Below are positions 19,320 to 27,878 of a DNA stretch of 64,000 nucleotides, in pieces. The translations under genes were made by a program, and so were the position numbers. The notes below the pieces were generated by a model. It saw only the letters and a program-made list of their open reading frames with translations. It was not told the origin of the DNA and searched no databases. This DNA is from Embleya scabrispora. Lineage in GTDB: Bacteria > Actinomycetota > Actinomycetes > Streptomycetales > Streptomycetaceae. The stretch lies in assembly GCF_002024165.1 (NCBI RefSeq), contig NZ_MWQN01000001.1, positions 1,488,001 through 1,552,000 on the forward strand, in the 5' to 3' direction. Position 1 is the stretch's first letter. Each line of letters starts with the position of its first letter.

Positions 19320-20497
19320 GAAGTGGGCTCCGGGGTGGGGGACTTGGCGGCGGCGCCGGCGCGGCGCCGCTTGCGGCGTCCGGACTCGCCGGGGCCGCGA
19401 CCGCCGATCAGGCGCGCGAGGGAGAACAGCACGAGGACGATGAGCAGCAGGGTCACGGCGGCGCCCCACGCGAGGGAGTTGAGCTCGTCGCTGGGCGACT
19501 TGTAGTTCACCCAGATGAAGTACGGCAGGGAGGTCTGCACTCCGCTGAACGGGTCCCAGTTCATGCCCGCGCCGCCGCCCGCGACCAGCAGTACGGGCGC
19601 GGTCTCGCCGACCACGCGGGCGCAGCCGAGGATGACGGCGGTGACCAGGCCGCTGCGCGCGGTGGGCAGTACCACGTTCCACAGGGTGCGGAACTCCCCC
19701 GCGCCCAGGGCCAGGGACGCCTCGCGCAGGCCGTTGGGCACCAGGCGCAACACCACCTCGGTGGCGCGGGTGACCACGGGCATCATCTCCACGGACAGCG
19801 CCAGGCCCGCGGCCAGGCCGCAAAAGCCCTGGCCGAGCGAGATGACGAAGAAGGCGTAGACGAACAGGCCCGCGACCACCGAGGGGATCGCGGTCATCGC
19901 CTCGACGACCACGCGCACCACGACGGCGAACCGGCCGCCGACCTCGTTCATGTAGATCGCGGCGATCACCCCGAGCGGGACGCTGAGCAGGATCGCGATG
20001 CCCATCTGTTCGAAGGTGCCGACGATCGCGTGTGCGGCGCCCACCGAGACCCCGTGCGGGCTCAGCGCGCTGAAGTGGCGCTGGGTGGCGGTGAAGAAGT
20101 CGGTGTTCAGGATGCGGCCGAAGCCCTTGACGAAGACGTAGCCGATCACGGTCGCCACCGTGCCGACCATCAGGGCCGCGCCGGTGGAGATCACCGCGCC
20201 GGCGACCCGGTCGCCGGCGGCCACCCGGTCCAGGCGCATGTGGGTGGCGATCGCGTACAGCAGCAGGAAGCCGAGGTAGGCGGTGATCAGGTAGCCCTGC
20301 CAGCCGGCGACCGGCAGGATCCGCCCGTACAGCACCCACGCGAAGCTCGCGCCGGCGACCATGGCGCCGAGCGCGACGCCGATGTCGTCGGGGGCGACGC
20401 GGCGCAGCGCCACGCGGGCCTGCTCCGGTGGTCGCGGCGCGGACGCGGGCGGCGGCGCGTCGGGCCCGGGCCGAACGATCGGCTCGGTGACGGTCAT
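19316..20497 (-). CDS. pstA: Phosphate ABC transporter permease
   Basis: 393 residues, with an N-terminal extension of about 90 residues and extra hydrophobic segments before the conserved permease core. BPD_transp_1 features: QMGIAILLSVPLGVIAAIYMNE, EAMTAIPSVVAGLFVYA and the EAA loop LREASLALGAGEFRTLWNVVLP, followed by ARVVGETAPVLLVAG. Pairs with PstC to form the channel. ATG at 20497 follows GAGGGGATCC. A Lys/Arg-rich C-terminal tail ends at the pstS start. Confidence 0.93.
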   Translation of the reverse strand: MTVTEPIVRPGPDAPPPASAPRPPEQARVALRRVAPDDIGVALGAMVAGASFAWVLYGRILPVAGWQGYLITAYLGFLLLYAIATHMRLDRVAAGDRVAGAVISTGAALMVGTVATVIGYVFVKGFGRILNTDFFTATQRHFSALSPHGVSVGAAHAIVGTFEQMGIAILLSVPLGVIAAIYMNEVGGRFAVVVRVVVEAMTAIPSVVAGLFVYAFFVISLGQGFCGLAAGLALSVEMMPVVTRATEVVLRLVPNGLREASLALGAGEFRTLWNVVLPTARSGLVTAVILGCARVVGETAPVLLVAGGGAGMNWDPFSGVQTSLPYFIWVNYKSPSDELNSLAWGAAVTLLLIVLVLFSLARLIGGRGPGESGRRKRRRAGAAAKSPTPEPTS

Positions 20498-20625
20498 CGT
20501 CGTGGATCCCCTCGGTGGTGGGTCTGGTGCGGCCGTGGGTCGCTGTCGGGAGTTCGGTGGGCCGGGACGCGATGTCCCGGGCTCGGTGTCTGGGGGTGCG
20601 GGCGTCGGATGCCGTCGGACCTCGG

Positions 20626-21642
20626 TCAGATCTCGGTGGACTTGCCGCTGCGCGAGCGGGCGACCAGGACGCCGGCGACGGTGTTCACGGCGAGCGTGAG
20701 GACGAACAGCGCGAGGCCGGCGGCCATCAGCGCGGAGATCGACTCGGTGTCGGCCTCGCCGTACTTGAGCACGATCAGCGACGAGATCGTCGAGCCCTGG
20801 CCGTCGAGGATGCGGAACGAGAAGTCGGTGTTGAACGAGATGATCATCGCGACGGCGATGGTCTCGCCGAGGGCTCGGCCCAGGCCGAGCATCACGCCGC
20901 CGATCATGCCGCCGCGGCCGAACGGCAGGACCACCGCGCGGATCACTCCCCAGCGGGTGGCGCCGAGCGCCAGCGCGCCCTCCTTCTCGCCGATCGGCGC
21001 CTGGCCGAACACCTCGCGGCTGACCGCGCAGCAGATCGGGATGACCATCGTGGACACCACGACGCCGGAGATGAACAGCGAGGAGCTGAACTGGCTGTCC
21101 ACGAAACGGGCCTTCACGTCGATCGTGCGGATCTCGAAGATCGGCAGGAAGTCGAAGTTGGTGGCCAACCACCGGCTGACCGGGATCAGTTGGGGTTGCA
21201 GTACGAAGAAGCCGAAGATGCCGTAGATGATGCTGGGCACCGCGGCCATCAGGTCGACGATCGAGGTGAGCACCCCGCGTAGACGTCGTGGGGCGAACTC
21301 GGTGATGTACAGGGCGGCGGTGAGCGCGATCGGTACCGCGACGATCAGCGCGACGATGGCCACGAGCACGGTTCCGGTGAGCAGTCCGCGTACGCCGAAG
21401 GTGCCGCCCTTGGGTTCCCACGCGTCCTCGGTGAGGAATCCCCAGCCGGCTCGGTCGAGCGCGCTGCTGCCCTGGTAGAGCAGGTAGCCACCGATCGCCG
21501 CGAGCAGAGCCAGGACCAGCATCGCGACACCACGCGTGGTCCAGCGGAACACGTGGTCGGCCCTGGTGCGACGGACCACGATCCGGCGGGGCCGATCGGC
21601 CGGCTCCGGCGATTCGGGGGCGAACACGGTCGGGTGTGCCAT
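20626..21642 (-). CDS. pstC: Phosphate ABC transporter permease
   Basis: 338 residues, six core TM segments. PstC hallmarks: an N-terminal TM, GTVLVAIVALIVAVPIALTAALY, DLMAAVPSIIYGIFG, the EAA loop KEGALALGATRWGVIRAVVLP and GRALGETIAVAMII. First gene of the operon, read leftwards. ATG at 21642 follows AGGAG. A 128-base gap containing a small hairpin (CGGGAC/GTCCCG) separates it from pstA. Divergent from the secreted binding-protein gene at 21995, so the shared 352-base region probably holds the control sites. Confidence 0.94.
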   Translation of the reverse strand: MAHPTVFAPESPEPADRPRRIVVRRTRADHVFRWTTRGVAMLVLALLAAIGGYLLYQGSSALDRAGWGFLTEDAWEPKGGTFGVRGLLTGTVLVAIVALIVAVPIALTAALYITEFAPRRLRGVLTSIVDLMAAVPSIIYGIFGFFVLQPQLIPVSRWLATNFDFLPIFEIRTIDVKARFVDSQFSSSLFISGVVVSTMVIPICCAVSREVFGQAPIGEKEGALALGATRWGVIRAVVLPFGRGGMIGGVMLGLGRALGETIAVAMIISFNTDFSFRILDGQGSTISSLIVLKYGEADTESISALMAAGLALFVLTLAVNTVAGVLVARSRSGKSTEI

Positions 21643-21994
21643 GGGTTGCGGCTCCTGGAAGCGGGTGGCGAACCGATCTGACCGTTCGTCAGACGGCCGG
21701 CGATCAAGCCGGAAACCCCTGCCTGGAGACAACCAGAGCGCGGCCCCCGGGCGACTGTCCGCTACGGAAACAACCGGTGCCGAGGGTGTACGGCAGACGT
21801 CGTGTCCGTGCCGCACGGGTGCCGCGGTGTCCGGTTTCCGTTACAGGCGCGGTCCGTTCGTGTCGGCGCCTTGTGCGGCCCGGTGCCGTTTCCCTGCCGG
21901 ACATCCCACCACGATCGGGCCGCCGGCAGCGTTGTCGGCGTCGGCCACCGCGGGTCGACGGCCAGCAAATGCCAAGAGAGAGTTGAGACTTCGA
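21643..21994. promoter_or_regulatory. Divergent intergenic region between pstC and the secreted PstS-like gene
   Basis: No gene. A TCTGAC-N5-GTCAGA dyad at 21677-21693 lies ~35 bases upstream of the pstC start and is a candidate operator. I looked for GTTCACC-type PHO-box direct repeats known from Streptomyces PhoP sites and did not find a convincing run. Control by phosphate is therefore inferred from gene content only. Confidence 0.35.
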
Positions 21995-22987
21995 ATGTCC
22001 AGCGTCTTCAGCATGCGCAAGACCGCCACCGTTTTGGGCACCGTGGGTGCCGCCATGGCGCTCGTCGTCGGCGCCAACGCGTCGGCCAACGCCAACACCT
22101 ACGTCAACGCCGGTTCCGACACCCTCCAGAACGTCACCCAGGCGCTGACGACGGAGTACGCGGCGAACGTCGATCCCGATGGCAACGACTGGGTGACGGT
22201 GAACGCCGGCATAGCCGCCGGTGGCATCAACACCGGCAAGGCCGAGTGCAACACCCAGTACGGCGCCGGCACCGGCCACGCGTGGCCGAACGGCTCGGGT
22301 GACGGCATCAAGGCGCTGCTGGACCAGCGTGCGGGCACGAACGCCAAGTGCCTCGACTTCGCCCGTTCCTCGCGTGGCCCGAAGACCGGCACCGCCGAGA
22401 CCACCTTGACCTTCGAGCGGGTCGCCGGCGACGCCGTGACCTGGGCGACCAAGAAGGCCGGCGCGCCGACCAACCTGACCCGCACCCAGCTGCAGGACAT
22501 CTACCACTGCAACATCACCAACTGGAACCAGATCCCGGGCAGCACCGTGTCCGGCGTGATTCAAAAGCACATTCCGCAGGCCGGCTCGGGCACCCGCTCG
22601 GAGTTCCAGGACAAGGTGCTCGGCTTCGACCCGACCGCCGCCTCCAACGGCGCGTGCGCCGCCACGGTTATCCAGACCGCGCAGGAGAACCGCGGCGACG
22701 CGCCGCAGATCACCTCCACCGACGCGATCATCGCCTACTCGGCCGCGGCCTACGGCGAGCAGACCACCCCCGCGTCGGGCGTGACCAACCACACCAACGG
22801 CTTCAAGCTCGGCAACATCGACTCCAAGGCCCCGAACGCGACCGGCTTCGTCGGCAACCGCTCGGTGTACTTCGTCTACGACCCGCAGAACGGCACGGCG
22901 GCCAACGCCAACGTCGTCGCCTTCATCAACTGGGCGAAGAACCCGGCTCAGCGCCCGATCTGGAACACCTTCGGCTTCGCCGTCTGA
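21995..22987 (+). CDS. Secreted PstS-like substrate-binding protein
   Basis: 330 residues. Signal peptide ~1-33 (VLGTVGAAMALVVGANASANA). Periplasmic-binding-protein type II core of the PstS group: YVNAGSDTLQNV replaces the GSSTV loop, then CLDFARSS, TRTQLQDIYHC with NITNW, and an intact QAGSGTRSEF anion loop. No C-terminal anchor and no lipobox, so it is probably released or wall-associated. Ends with FINWAKNPAQRPIWNTFGF. Begins at ATG 21995; ATG 22013-region alternatives exist and a strong ribosome-binding site is not obvious. Divergent from the pst operon. Confidence 0.8.
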   Translation: MSSVFSMRKTATVLGTVGAAMALVVGANASANANTYVNAGSDTLQNVTQALTTEYAANVDPDGNDWVTVNAGIAAGGINTGKAECNTQYGAGTGHAWPNGSGDGIKALLDQRAGTNAKCLDFARSSRGPKTGTAETTLTFERVAGDAVTWATKKAGAPTNLTRTQLQDIYHCNITNWNQIPGSTVSGVIQKHIPQAGSGTRSEFQDKVLGFDPTAASNGACAATVIQTAQENRGDAPQITSTDAIIAYSAAAYGEQTTPASGVTNHTNGFKLGNIDSKAPNATGFVGNRSVYFVYDPQNGTAANANVVAFINWAKNPAQRPIWNTFGFAV

Positions 22988-23028
22988 ACGATGCCCCACC
23001 GGCACCGCATGACATGACGTGATCAGCC

Positions 23029-23065
23029 GCGGGCCGTCTCGGATCGGCGATTCGAGACGGCCCGC
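23029..23065 (+). terminator. Hairpin between the two PstS-like genes
   Basis: Perfect 12-pair stem (23029-23040 with 23054-23065), 13-base loop. It lies 41 bases after the first stop and 21 bases before the next GTG start, so it may attenuate the second gene. Confidence 0.7.
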
Positions 23066-23086
23066 TCCCACCACGAAGGGAGCGCC

Positions 23087-24103
23087 GTGTCGAAGCGTTC
23101 AGGCATCCGCGGGATCGGAACGGCGATGGCGGTTTTGGGCACCGCCATGGCACTCGTTGTCGGCGCCGACGCCTCCGCGGTCGCGGACACGCATGTCAAC
23201 GGGGGTGCCTACACCCTCGAAGACGTCACCAGGATGCTGACGACGGATTACGAGGCCAACGTCGACCCGAGCGGCAGTGTGTGGATAACCGTGGGCTCCG
23301 GTACCTCTCGCGGTGGAATCGACACCCACAAGGCGGCGTGCGACGCCGACTACGGCATCCATGGCCCGGCTTCCCGTTGGCCGGGGATCGAATATTCCGC
23401 GACTCGGACCCTGCTCGATCAGCGCGCGCACATTCGGGAGAACTGTCTCGACTTCGCCCGCGTATCGGGAGCCACCTTCCACCCCGACAGTGACGAGACG
23501 TCGCTGACGTGGGTTCGGGTGGCCGGAGACGCGGTCACATGGGCAACGGGAAAGGCCGGAGTACCGAGCAACCTGACCCGAGGGCAGCTTCAGGACATCT
23601 ACCGCTGCAACTTCACGGACTGGAGTCAGATTCCGGGGAGCAGCGCGTCGGGACCCATCCAGAAGTACCTGCCCACCGGCCGCTACTCGGATGTCCGCGC
23701 GGTTTTCGTCCAGTACGTACTCGGCTTCGACCCGACCCAGCCCGCCAACGGTCCCTGCGCCGCGACCGTCGCCGACGCTCCGGGCGAAAACCGGGGTGAC
23801 TACGTCACTTCGCCCAACGCGATCCTGCCGTACACGAAGTCCGCGTACAGCGCGCAGAAGAACCCCCTGTCCGGTGTCCCCGACCACACGGGGGGCTTCA
23901 GGCTCGGCAACATCGACGGCAGGGTTCCCGGCCAGGGCCGCACCGATGGCGGCGACCCGAACGCCTTCGTGGGCAACCACAGCGTCTACTTCGTCTACGA
24001 CCCGTTCAGGGGCGCGGCCAACGCCGCTACCGTCGACTTCATCAACTGGGCCAAGGATCCGGCACAACGCGTGGTCTGGGCCACGTACGGCTTCCTGCCC
24101 TGA
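23087..24103 (+). CDS. Diverged tandem paralogue of the secreted PstS-like protein
   Basis: 338 residues, GTG start with AAGGGAG just upstream. Collinear with the preceding gene: same signal peptide (LGTAMALVVGADASA), same LTRGQLQDIYRCNFTDW region, same FINWAKDPAQRVVWATYGF ending. The anion loop GSGTR of the first copy is replaced by PTGRYSDVRAVF, and the first loop reads VNGGAYTLEDV rather than VNAGSDTLQNV. Phosphate binding by the usual residues is therefore doubtful. A decoy, regulatory or new-ligand role is possible. Older duplication than recent copying, judging from the many substitutions. Confidence 0.8.
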   Translation: MSKRSGIRGIGTAMAVLGTAMALVVGADASAVADTHVNGGAYTLEDVTRMLTTDYEANVDPSGSVWITVGSGTSRGGIDTHKAACDADYGIHGPASRWPGIEYSATRTLLDQRAHIRENCLDFARVSGATFHPDSDETSLTWVRVAGDAVTWATGKAGVPSNLTRGQLQDIYRCNFTDWSQIPGSSASGPIQKYLPTGRYSDVRAVFVQYVLGFDPTQPANGPCAATVADAPGENRGDYVTSPNAILPYTKSAYSAQKNPLSGVPDHTGGFRLGNIDGRVPGQGRTDGGDPNAFVGNHSVYFVYDPFRGAANAATVDFINWAKDPAQRVVWATYGFLP

Positions 24104-24109
24104 TCGGTT

Positions 24110-24129
24110 CGCGAGGCCGCTGCCTCGCG
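24110..24129 (+). terminator. Short hairpin after the second PstS-like gene
   Basis: Perfect 8-pair stem with 4-base loop, 7 bases after the stop codon. No clear U-tract, so a weak terminator. Confidence 0.5.
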
Positions 24130-24293
24130 CCCGCCGGTCCCACGTCCACCGCTCCGTGGACCCTGTTCACCCTCCGGTGGCGGATCGCTCATCCGTCCGT
24201 CATCGCGAGCGCCCGACGTTTCCCCCGCGGATGCCCAAGCGGCCGCCGTGTGCTGTTTTGCTCGAACCCACCGACCCCGGAAGGGCATTCTTC

Positions 24294-25067
24294 ATGAAGC
24301 TCCGTCGTCTGCTCGCGCTCGCCGTCGCGGTTCCGGCCGCGTTCGCGATCGCCACCGTGCCGGCCGTCGCCGAGGACTTCGCCCCCGCCGCGCCCACGAG
24401 CGCCGCGCAGGGCACCGTCTCGGTGAGCCCGCTGTACGGTCCGGCCGACAGCACCGGCAAGGCGACCGCCCGGGCGAGCGTGCCGTGCGGCCCGGACGCG
24501 ACCAAGTTCCGCTTCGTCCTGCGTTCGCCCGGCGCCAACGAGCGTGTGTTCGGCGGCTCGTTCCTCGGCACCGACCTGCCGGCCGACAAGGTCGCGGACA
24601 CCGCGGTCGTCGGTCTGCGCGCGCTGTTCCCGGCGGGCTCCGCCGCCCAGGAGGGCGTCGCGCACAAGCTGGTCGCGCAGTGCTACACCTTCGACGCCGA
24701 GGGCGCGCTGACCATCACCGAGCCGGCGTCGGTCGACCTGCGCGTCAACAACGGTGTGTGGACCTCGCTTTCGCCCGAGGTGCGCGCGCTGCCGACCAAG
24801 ATCGGTGCGCTGCGCTTCGGTCTGGTCCTGTTCCGCGGCTTCGCGCCCGGTGACCGCGTGGACGGCGTCGTGCGCGCCGCCGACGGCACCTCCACCCCGG
24901 TCTCGTTGCAGCCGCAGATCACCCCCGACGGCACCTGGGGCGGCGCGCTGCTGACGCTGCCGGCCAACCTGGCCGACGGCTCCTACACCCTCGTGCTCTC
25001 GGGCACGAACTCGCACGCGACCTCCTCGGTCGCGATCACCCTCGACTCGTCCCGCCTGTGGTGGTGA
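24294..25067 (+). CDS. Secreted two-domain protein of unknown function
   Basis: 257 residues, not a family I recognise. Signal peptide ~1-26 (LLALAVAVPAAFAIATVPAVA). Domain A (~38-155) has two cysteines (ASVPCGPDATKF and LVAQCYTFDAEG) and ends with VDLRVNNGVWTSL. Domain B (~165-257) is Ig-like (GSYTLVLSGTNSHATSS). The same A and B modules occur in the next gene. No anchor or sorting signal, so secreted. Start at ATG 24294 after GGAAGGG. Terminator-like hairpin follows. Confidence 0.75.
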   Translation: MKLRRLLALAVAVPAAFAIATVPAVAEDFAPAAPTSAAQGTVSVSPLYGPADSTGKATARASVPCGPDATKFRFVLRSPGANERVFGGSFLGTDLPADKVADTAVVGLRALFPAGSAAQEGVAHKLVAQCYTFDAEGALTITEPASVDLRVNNGVWTSLSPEVRALPTKIGALRFGLVLFRGFAPGDRVDGVVRAADGTSTPVSLQPQITPDGTWGGALLTLPANLADGSYTLVLSGTNSHATSSVAITLDSSRLWW

Positions 25068-25089
25068 CGCGGCGTCGGTGACACGCCTT

Positions 25090-25117
25090 GGGCCATCGGG
25101 ATTCGTCCCGGTGGCCC
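25090..25117 (+). terminator. Terminator with TTCG tetraloop
   Basis: 12-pair stem (25090-25101 with 25106-25117, one GU pair in RNA) closed by a UUCG tetraloop, 23 bases after the stop of the secreted protein gene. It separates that gene from the LAHTG protein gene. Confidence 0.75.
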
Positions 25118-25165
25118 ACTTGCCGTCCGTCCCCGTTTCCTTCATTTCTCAACGGAGTTGACCAG

Positions 25166-26770
25166 ATGAGCCTAAGACTCGCGCGCGTGCTGGCATCGTG
25201 CGGAGCCGGGCTGCTCGTGCTGTCGGCGCTGCCGGCGATCGCAGCGGCCGCCGACGGCGGTACACCCGCGCCGACGATCGTCGTCGACCCGGGGACCGGT
25301 GGGGCCACCGCCAAGGTGACGTTGAAGGCCACTGCGCCGTGCCCGGAACCGGCGACGAACTACCGGTGGGTCGTGACCGGCGGCACCCTGACCACACCGA
25401 GGTTGATCGGCGGGCCCTCGGGCAACAGCTTGCCCCCGGATCGAATCCCCGTCCGGGACAACCCGATCCAGCTCTTCCCGACCGGCACCGTGCTGGACGG
25501 TACGTTCAAGTTGTCCTCGGAGTGCATGGACAACGCCGGGAATGTGCTCAACGAACTCGCGGCGGTCGATCTCACCACCGCCGACGGCCCCGACGGCAAG
25601 GCGTGGACCGTGGCCGCCCCGCCCACCACCGCCCCGCCCACCACCGCGCCGCCGACCAGCACGCCCCCTACGACCACGCCCCCGACGACCACACCGCCCG
25701 GCGGGTCGGACGAGGTGCTGGTGCTCAACCCCACCACGGGGCCGATGGACCAGAAGACGACCATCACCTCCCCGAAGGCGTGCCCGGCAACGGCCACCCA
25801 GGCCCTGTTCGTGCTGCGGGCTCCCGGTGAGGACAGGGAGCAACGCATGGGGGGCTTCTCTCCGCTACCGCTGCCCGCCGATCTCAAGCCTGTCTATCCG
25901 AACAAGAAGATGTTCCCCAACGCCGCGCCCACCAACGGCAACTACCACATTCGCACCCAATGCGTCGATGCCGGCGGGGCCGTCGTGGTGGACGACCTCG
26001 CGCGCGTCGACCTGCTGGCGACGGAGGGGGTGTGGAAGGTCGTCGAGCGCAGCACCCCGGCCGGCGCCTTCGACGACGAGGTACGGATTCCGGACGCGGG
26101 CCCCGTCAACGTGAACTTGAGCCTGTCCGGCTTCCCGGCGAAGGAGGACTTCAAGGCCGTCATCACCAAGACCGGTGACACCGCCTTCGCGCCCGTGGAA
26201 CTGGTGAAGGACAAGACGGACGCCGCCGGCGCCTTTGTGGGCAACCGGCTCATCTTCCCTCGTGACGGCGCCACCTGGGTCGACGGGAACTACACGTTGA
26301 CGGCCACGGCCACCCCGTCCGGCACGAAGGTCGAGATTGCCTTCAAGCTGCTGCTGGTTCACGCCGGCGCCACCAACGGCTCGACCGCCGGCACCACCGC
26401 GGGGACGACGACCGGCACCACGACGGGAACGACCGCGGGCACCACCAGCGGTACGACCTCCGGGACCACGGCCGGTGACACCGCCGGCACCACGACCGGG
26501 ACGACCACCGGGACGACCACGGGCACCTCGACCGGGACGAGCACCGGGACCAGCTCCGGCAGTTCGGCCGGGACCGGCAACGGTGGCGGGGGCGGCGGGC
26601 TCGCGCACACCGGGGCGCTGCTCGACCCGCGGCTGCTCGGCACCGCCGGTGGCACGTTGCTGCTGATCGGCGGCGTCATGTGGTACCGGGCCCGCGGCAG
26701 CCGCAGTGCGCTGCTCGCCGGCAGCGGCACCTTCGGCGAGGGCGACGAGGACACTCCCGCGACCGCCTGA
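25166..26770 (+). CDS. Sortase-anchored surface protein with LAHTG signal and TG-rich stalk
   Basis: 534 residues. Signal peptide ~1-28; module A1 (~35-150) with Cys in ATAPCPEPAT and SSECMDNAG; Pro/Thr spacer of PPTTA and PPTTT repeats (~153-180); module A2 (~185-300) with SPKACPATAT and RTQCVDAGG; Ig-like module B (~310-400); a ~62-residue Gly-Thr-Thr stalk; a poly-Gly hinge; LAHTG; a TM helix (LLGTAGGTLLLIGGVMWY) and a basic end. LAxTG is the recognition type of actinobacterial class E sortases. ATG 25166 follows GGAG. The product should be covalently wall-attached, but by an active sortase encoded elsewhere, since the one in this window lacks its catalytic Cys. Confidence 0.85.
   Translation: MSLRLARVLASCGAGLLVLSALPAIAAAADGGTPAPTIVVDPGTGGATAKVTLKATAPCPEPATNYRWVVTGGTLTTPRLIGGPSGNSLPPDRIPVRDNPIQLFPTGTVLDGTFKLSSECMDNAGNVLNELAAVDLTTADGPDGKAWTVAAPPTTAPPTTAPPTSTPPTTTPPTTTPPGGSDEVLVLNPTTGPMDQKTTITSPKACPATATQALFVLRAPGEDREQRMGGFSPLPLPADLKPVYPNKKMFPNAAPTNGNYHIRTQCVDAGGAVVVDDLARVDLLATEGVWKVVERSTPAGAFDDEVRIPDAGPVNVNLSLSGFPAKEDFKAVITKTGDTAFAPVELVKDKTDAAGAFVGNRLIFPRDGATWVDGNYTLTATATPSGTKVEIAFKLLLVHAGATNGSTAGTTAGTTTGTTTGTTAGTTSGTTSGTTAGDTAGTTTGTTTGTTTGTSTGTSTGTSSGSSAGTGNGGGGGGLAHTGALLDPRLLGTAGGTLLLIGGVMWYRARGSRSALLAGSGTFGEGDEDTPATA
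26390..26574. repeat. 12-base tandem repeat encoding the GTTx stalk
   Basis: About fifteen degenerate 12-base units encoding Gly-Thr-Thr-(Ala/Thr/Ser), shifting to GTST and GTSS near the end. Copy number can change without shifting the frame, giving a variable stalk length. Confidence 0.85.
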
Positions 26771-26820
26771 CGAGGGGACACACCGAACGGCCGCCTGTGA
26801 CACGGGGGCGGTGGGGTGAG

Positions 26821-26861
26821 AAGGGGCTCTGTCGCAGCGCACGGGCTGCGACAGGGCCCTT
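26821..26861. terminator. Bidirectional terminator between convergent genes
   Basis: About 17 pairs with two GU pairs, 6-base loop (26839-26844), in the gap between the LAHTG gene (plus) and the F420-type oxidoreductase gene (minus). Confidence 0.75.
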
Positions 26862-26888
26862 CCCGTCCTCGAGCGGTCGGCCCTCGGC

Positions 26889-27812
26889 TCAGCCGAGTTG
26901 GGGCATCACCTGCGAGGCGATCAGTTCCAGGTGGTCGAGGTCGTGCAGGTCCAGGATCTGGAAGTAGATCCGGGTCGAGCCGACCTCGGCGAAGCGGCCG
27001 ATCCGGTCCACCACTTCGGCGGGCGAGCCCGCGAGACCGTTCTCCTTGAGCTCGGCGGGCTCGCGGCCGATCGCGGCGGCGCGCCGGGACACTTCGGCGT
27101 CGTCCCGGCCCACGCAGGCCACGAGGGCGTTGGACAAGACCAGGTCCTCGGCCTTGCGGCCGTGCTCGACCAGGGCCTCGCGGACCCGGCCGAACTGCCG
27201 CGCGCTGGTTTCCACCGAAGAGAAGGGGACGTTGAACTCGTCGGCGAAGCGGGCCGCCAGCGCCGGGGTGCGCTTGGCGCCGAGGCCGCCGACCAGGATC
27301 GGCGGATGCGGACGCTGCGCGGGCTTGGGCAGCGCGGGCGAGTCGGCCAACGAGTAGTAGCGCCCCTCGTAGCGGAAGTCGGCACCGACCGGGGTGTCCC
27401 AGAGGCCGGTGACGATCTCCAACTGCTCTTCGAGGCGACCGAACTTCTCGCGCGGGAAGGGGATCCCGTAGGCGGTGTGCTCCTTCTCGAACCAGCCCGC
27501 GCCGATGCCCAGCTCGACCCGGCCGCCGGACATCGCGTCGACCTGCGCGACCTGGATGGCCAGCACGCCCGGAAGCCGGAAGGTCGCCGCCGTCATCAGT
27601 GTGCCCAGACGGATGCGCTTGGTCTCGCGGGCCAGTCCGGCCAGGGTGATCCACGCGTCGGTGGGACCCGGTAGGCCGTCGCCACCCATGTGCAGGTAGT
27701 GGTCCGAGCGGAAGAAGGCTCCGAAGCCGAGGTCTTCGGTGGCCTTGGCCACGCTCAGGAGTGTGTCGTAGGTCGCGCCCTGCTGGGGCTCGGTGAAGAT
27801 ACGAAGATCCAT
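26889..27812 (-). CDS. LLM-class (luciferase-like) F420-dependent oxidoreductase
   Basis: 307 residues, usual length for the single-domain luciferase-like monooxygenase fold (TIM barrel using F420 or FMN). Motifs: FGAFFRSDHYLHMGG near the N-terminus, RIRLGTLMTAATFRLPGVLA, MSGGRVELGIGAGWFEKEH and PPILVGGLGAKRTPALAARFADEFN. The GWFEKEH form is frequent in F420-dependent TIGR-type subgroups. Substrate unknown. ATG at 27812 preceded by GAGAGGATG. It appears to be a single-gene unit. Confidence 0.88.
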   Translation of the reverse strand: MDLRIFTEPQQGATYDTLLSVAKATEDLGFGAFFRSDHYLHMGGDGLPGPTDAWITLAGLARETKRIRLGTLMTAATFRLPGVLAIQVAQVDAMSGGRVELGIGAGWFEKEHTAYGIPFPREKFGRLEEQLEIVTGLWDTPVGADFRYEGRYYSLADSPALPKPAQRPHPPILVGGLGAKRTPALAARFADEFNVPFSSVETSARQFGRVREALVEHGRKAEDLVLSNALVACVGRDDAEVSRRAAAIGREPAELKENGLAGSPAEVVDRIGRFAEVGSTRIYFQILDLHDLDHLELIASQVMPQLG

Positions 27813-27878
27813 GCGCCCATCCTCTCCCGAGGGCTCGGGACACATGCGAGACGAGGGCGCGAAGCACCCCGGACCCAA

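Noticed and set aside
21643-21994. PHO box upstream of pstC
   Set aside because: No run of GTTCACC-like direct repeats could be found on either strand.
23029-23065. Insertion-sequence inverted repeat between the PstS-like genes
   Set aside because: The stem has a 13-base loop, sits right after a stop codon, and no transposase gene is present.
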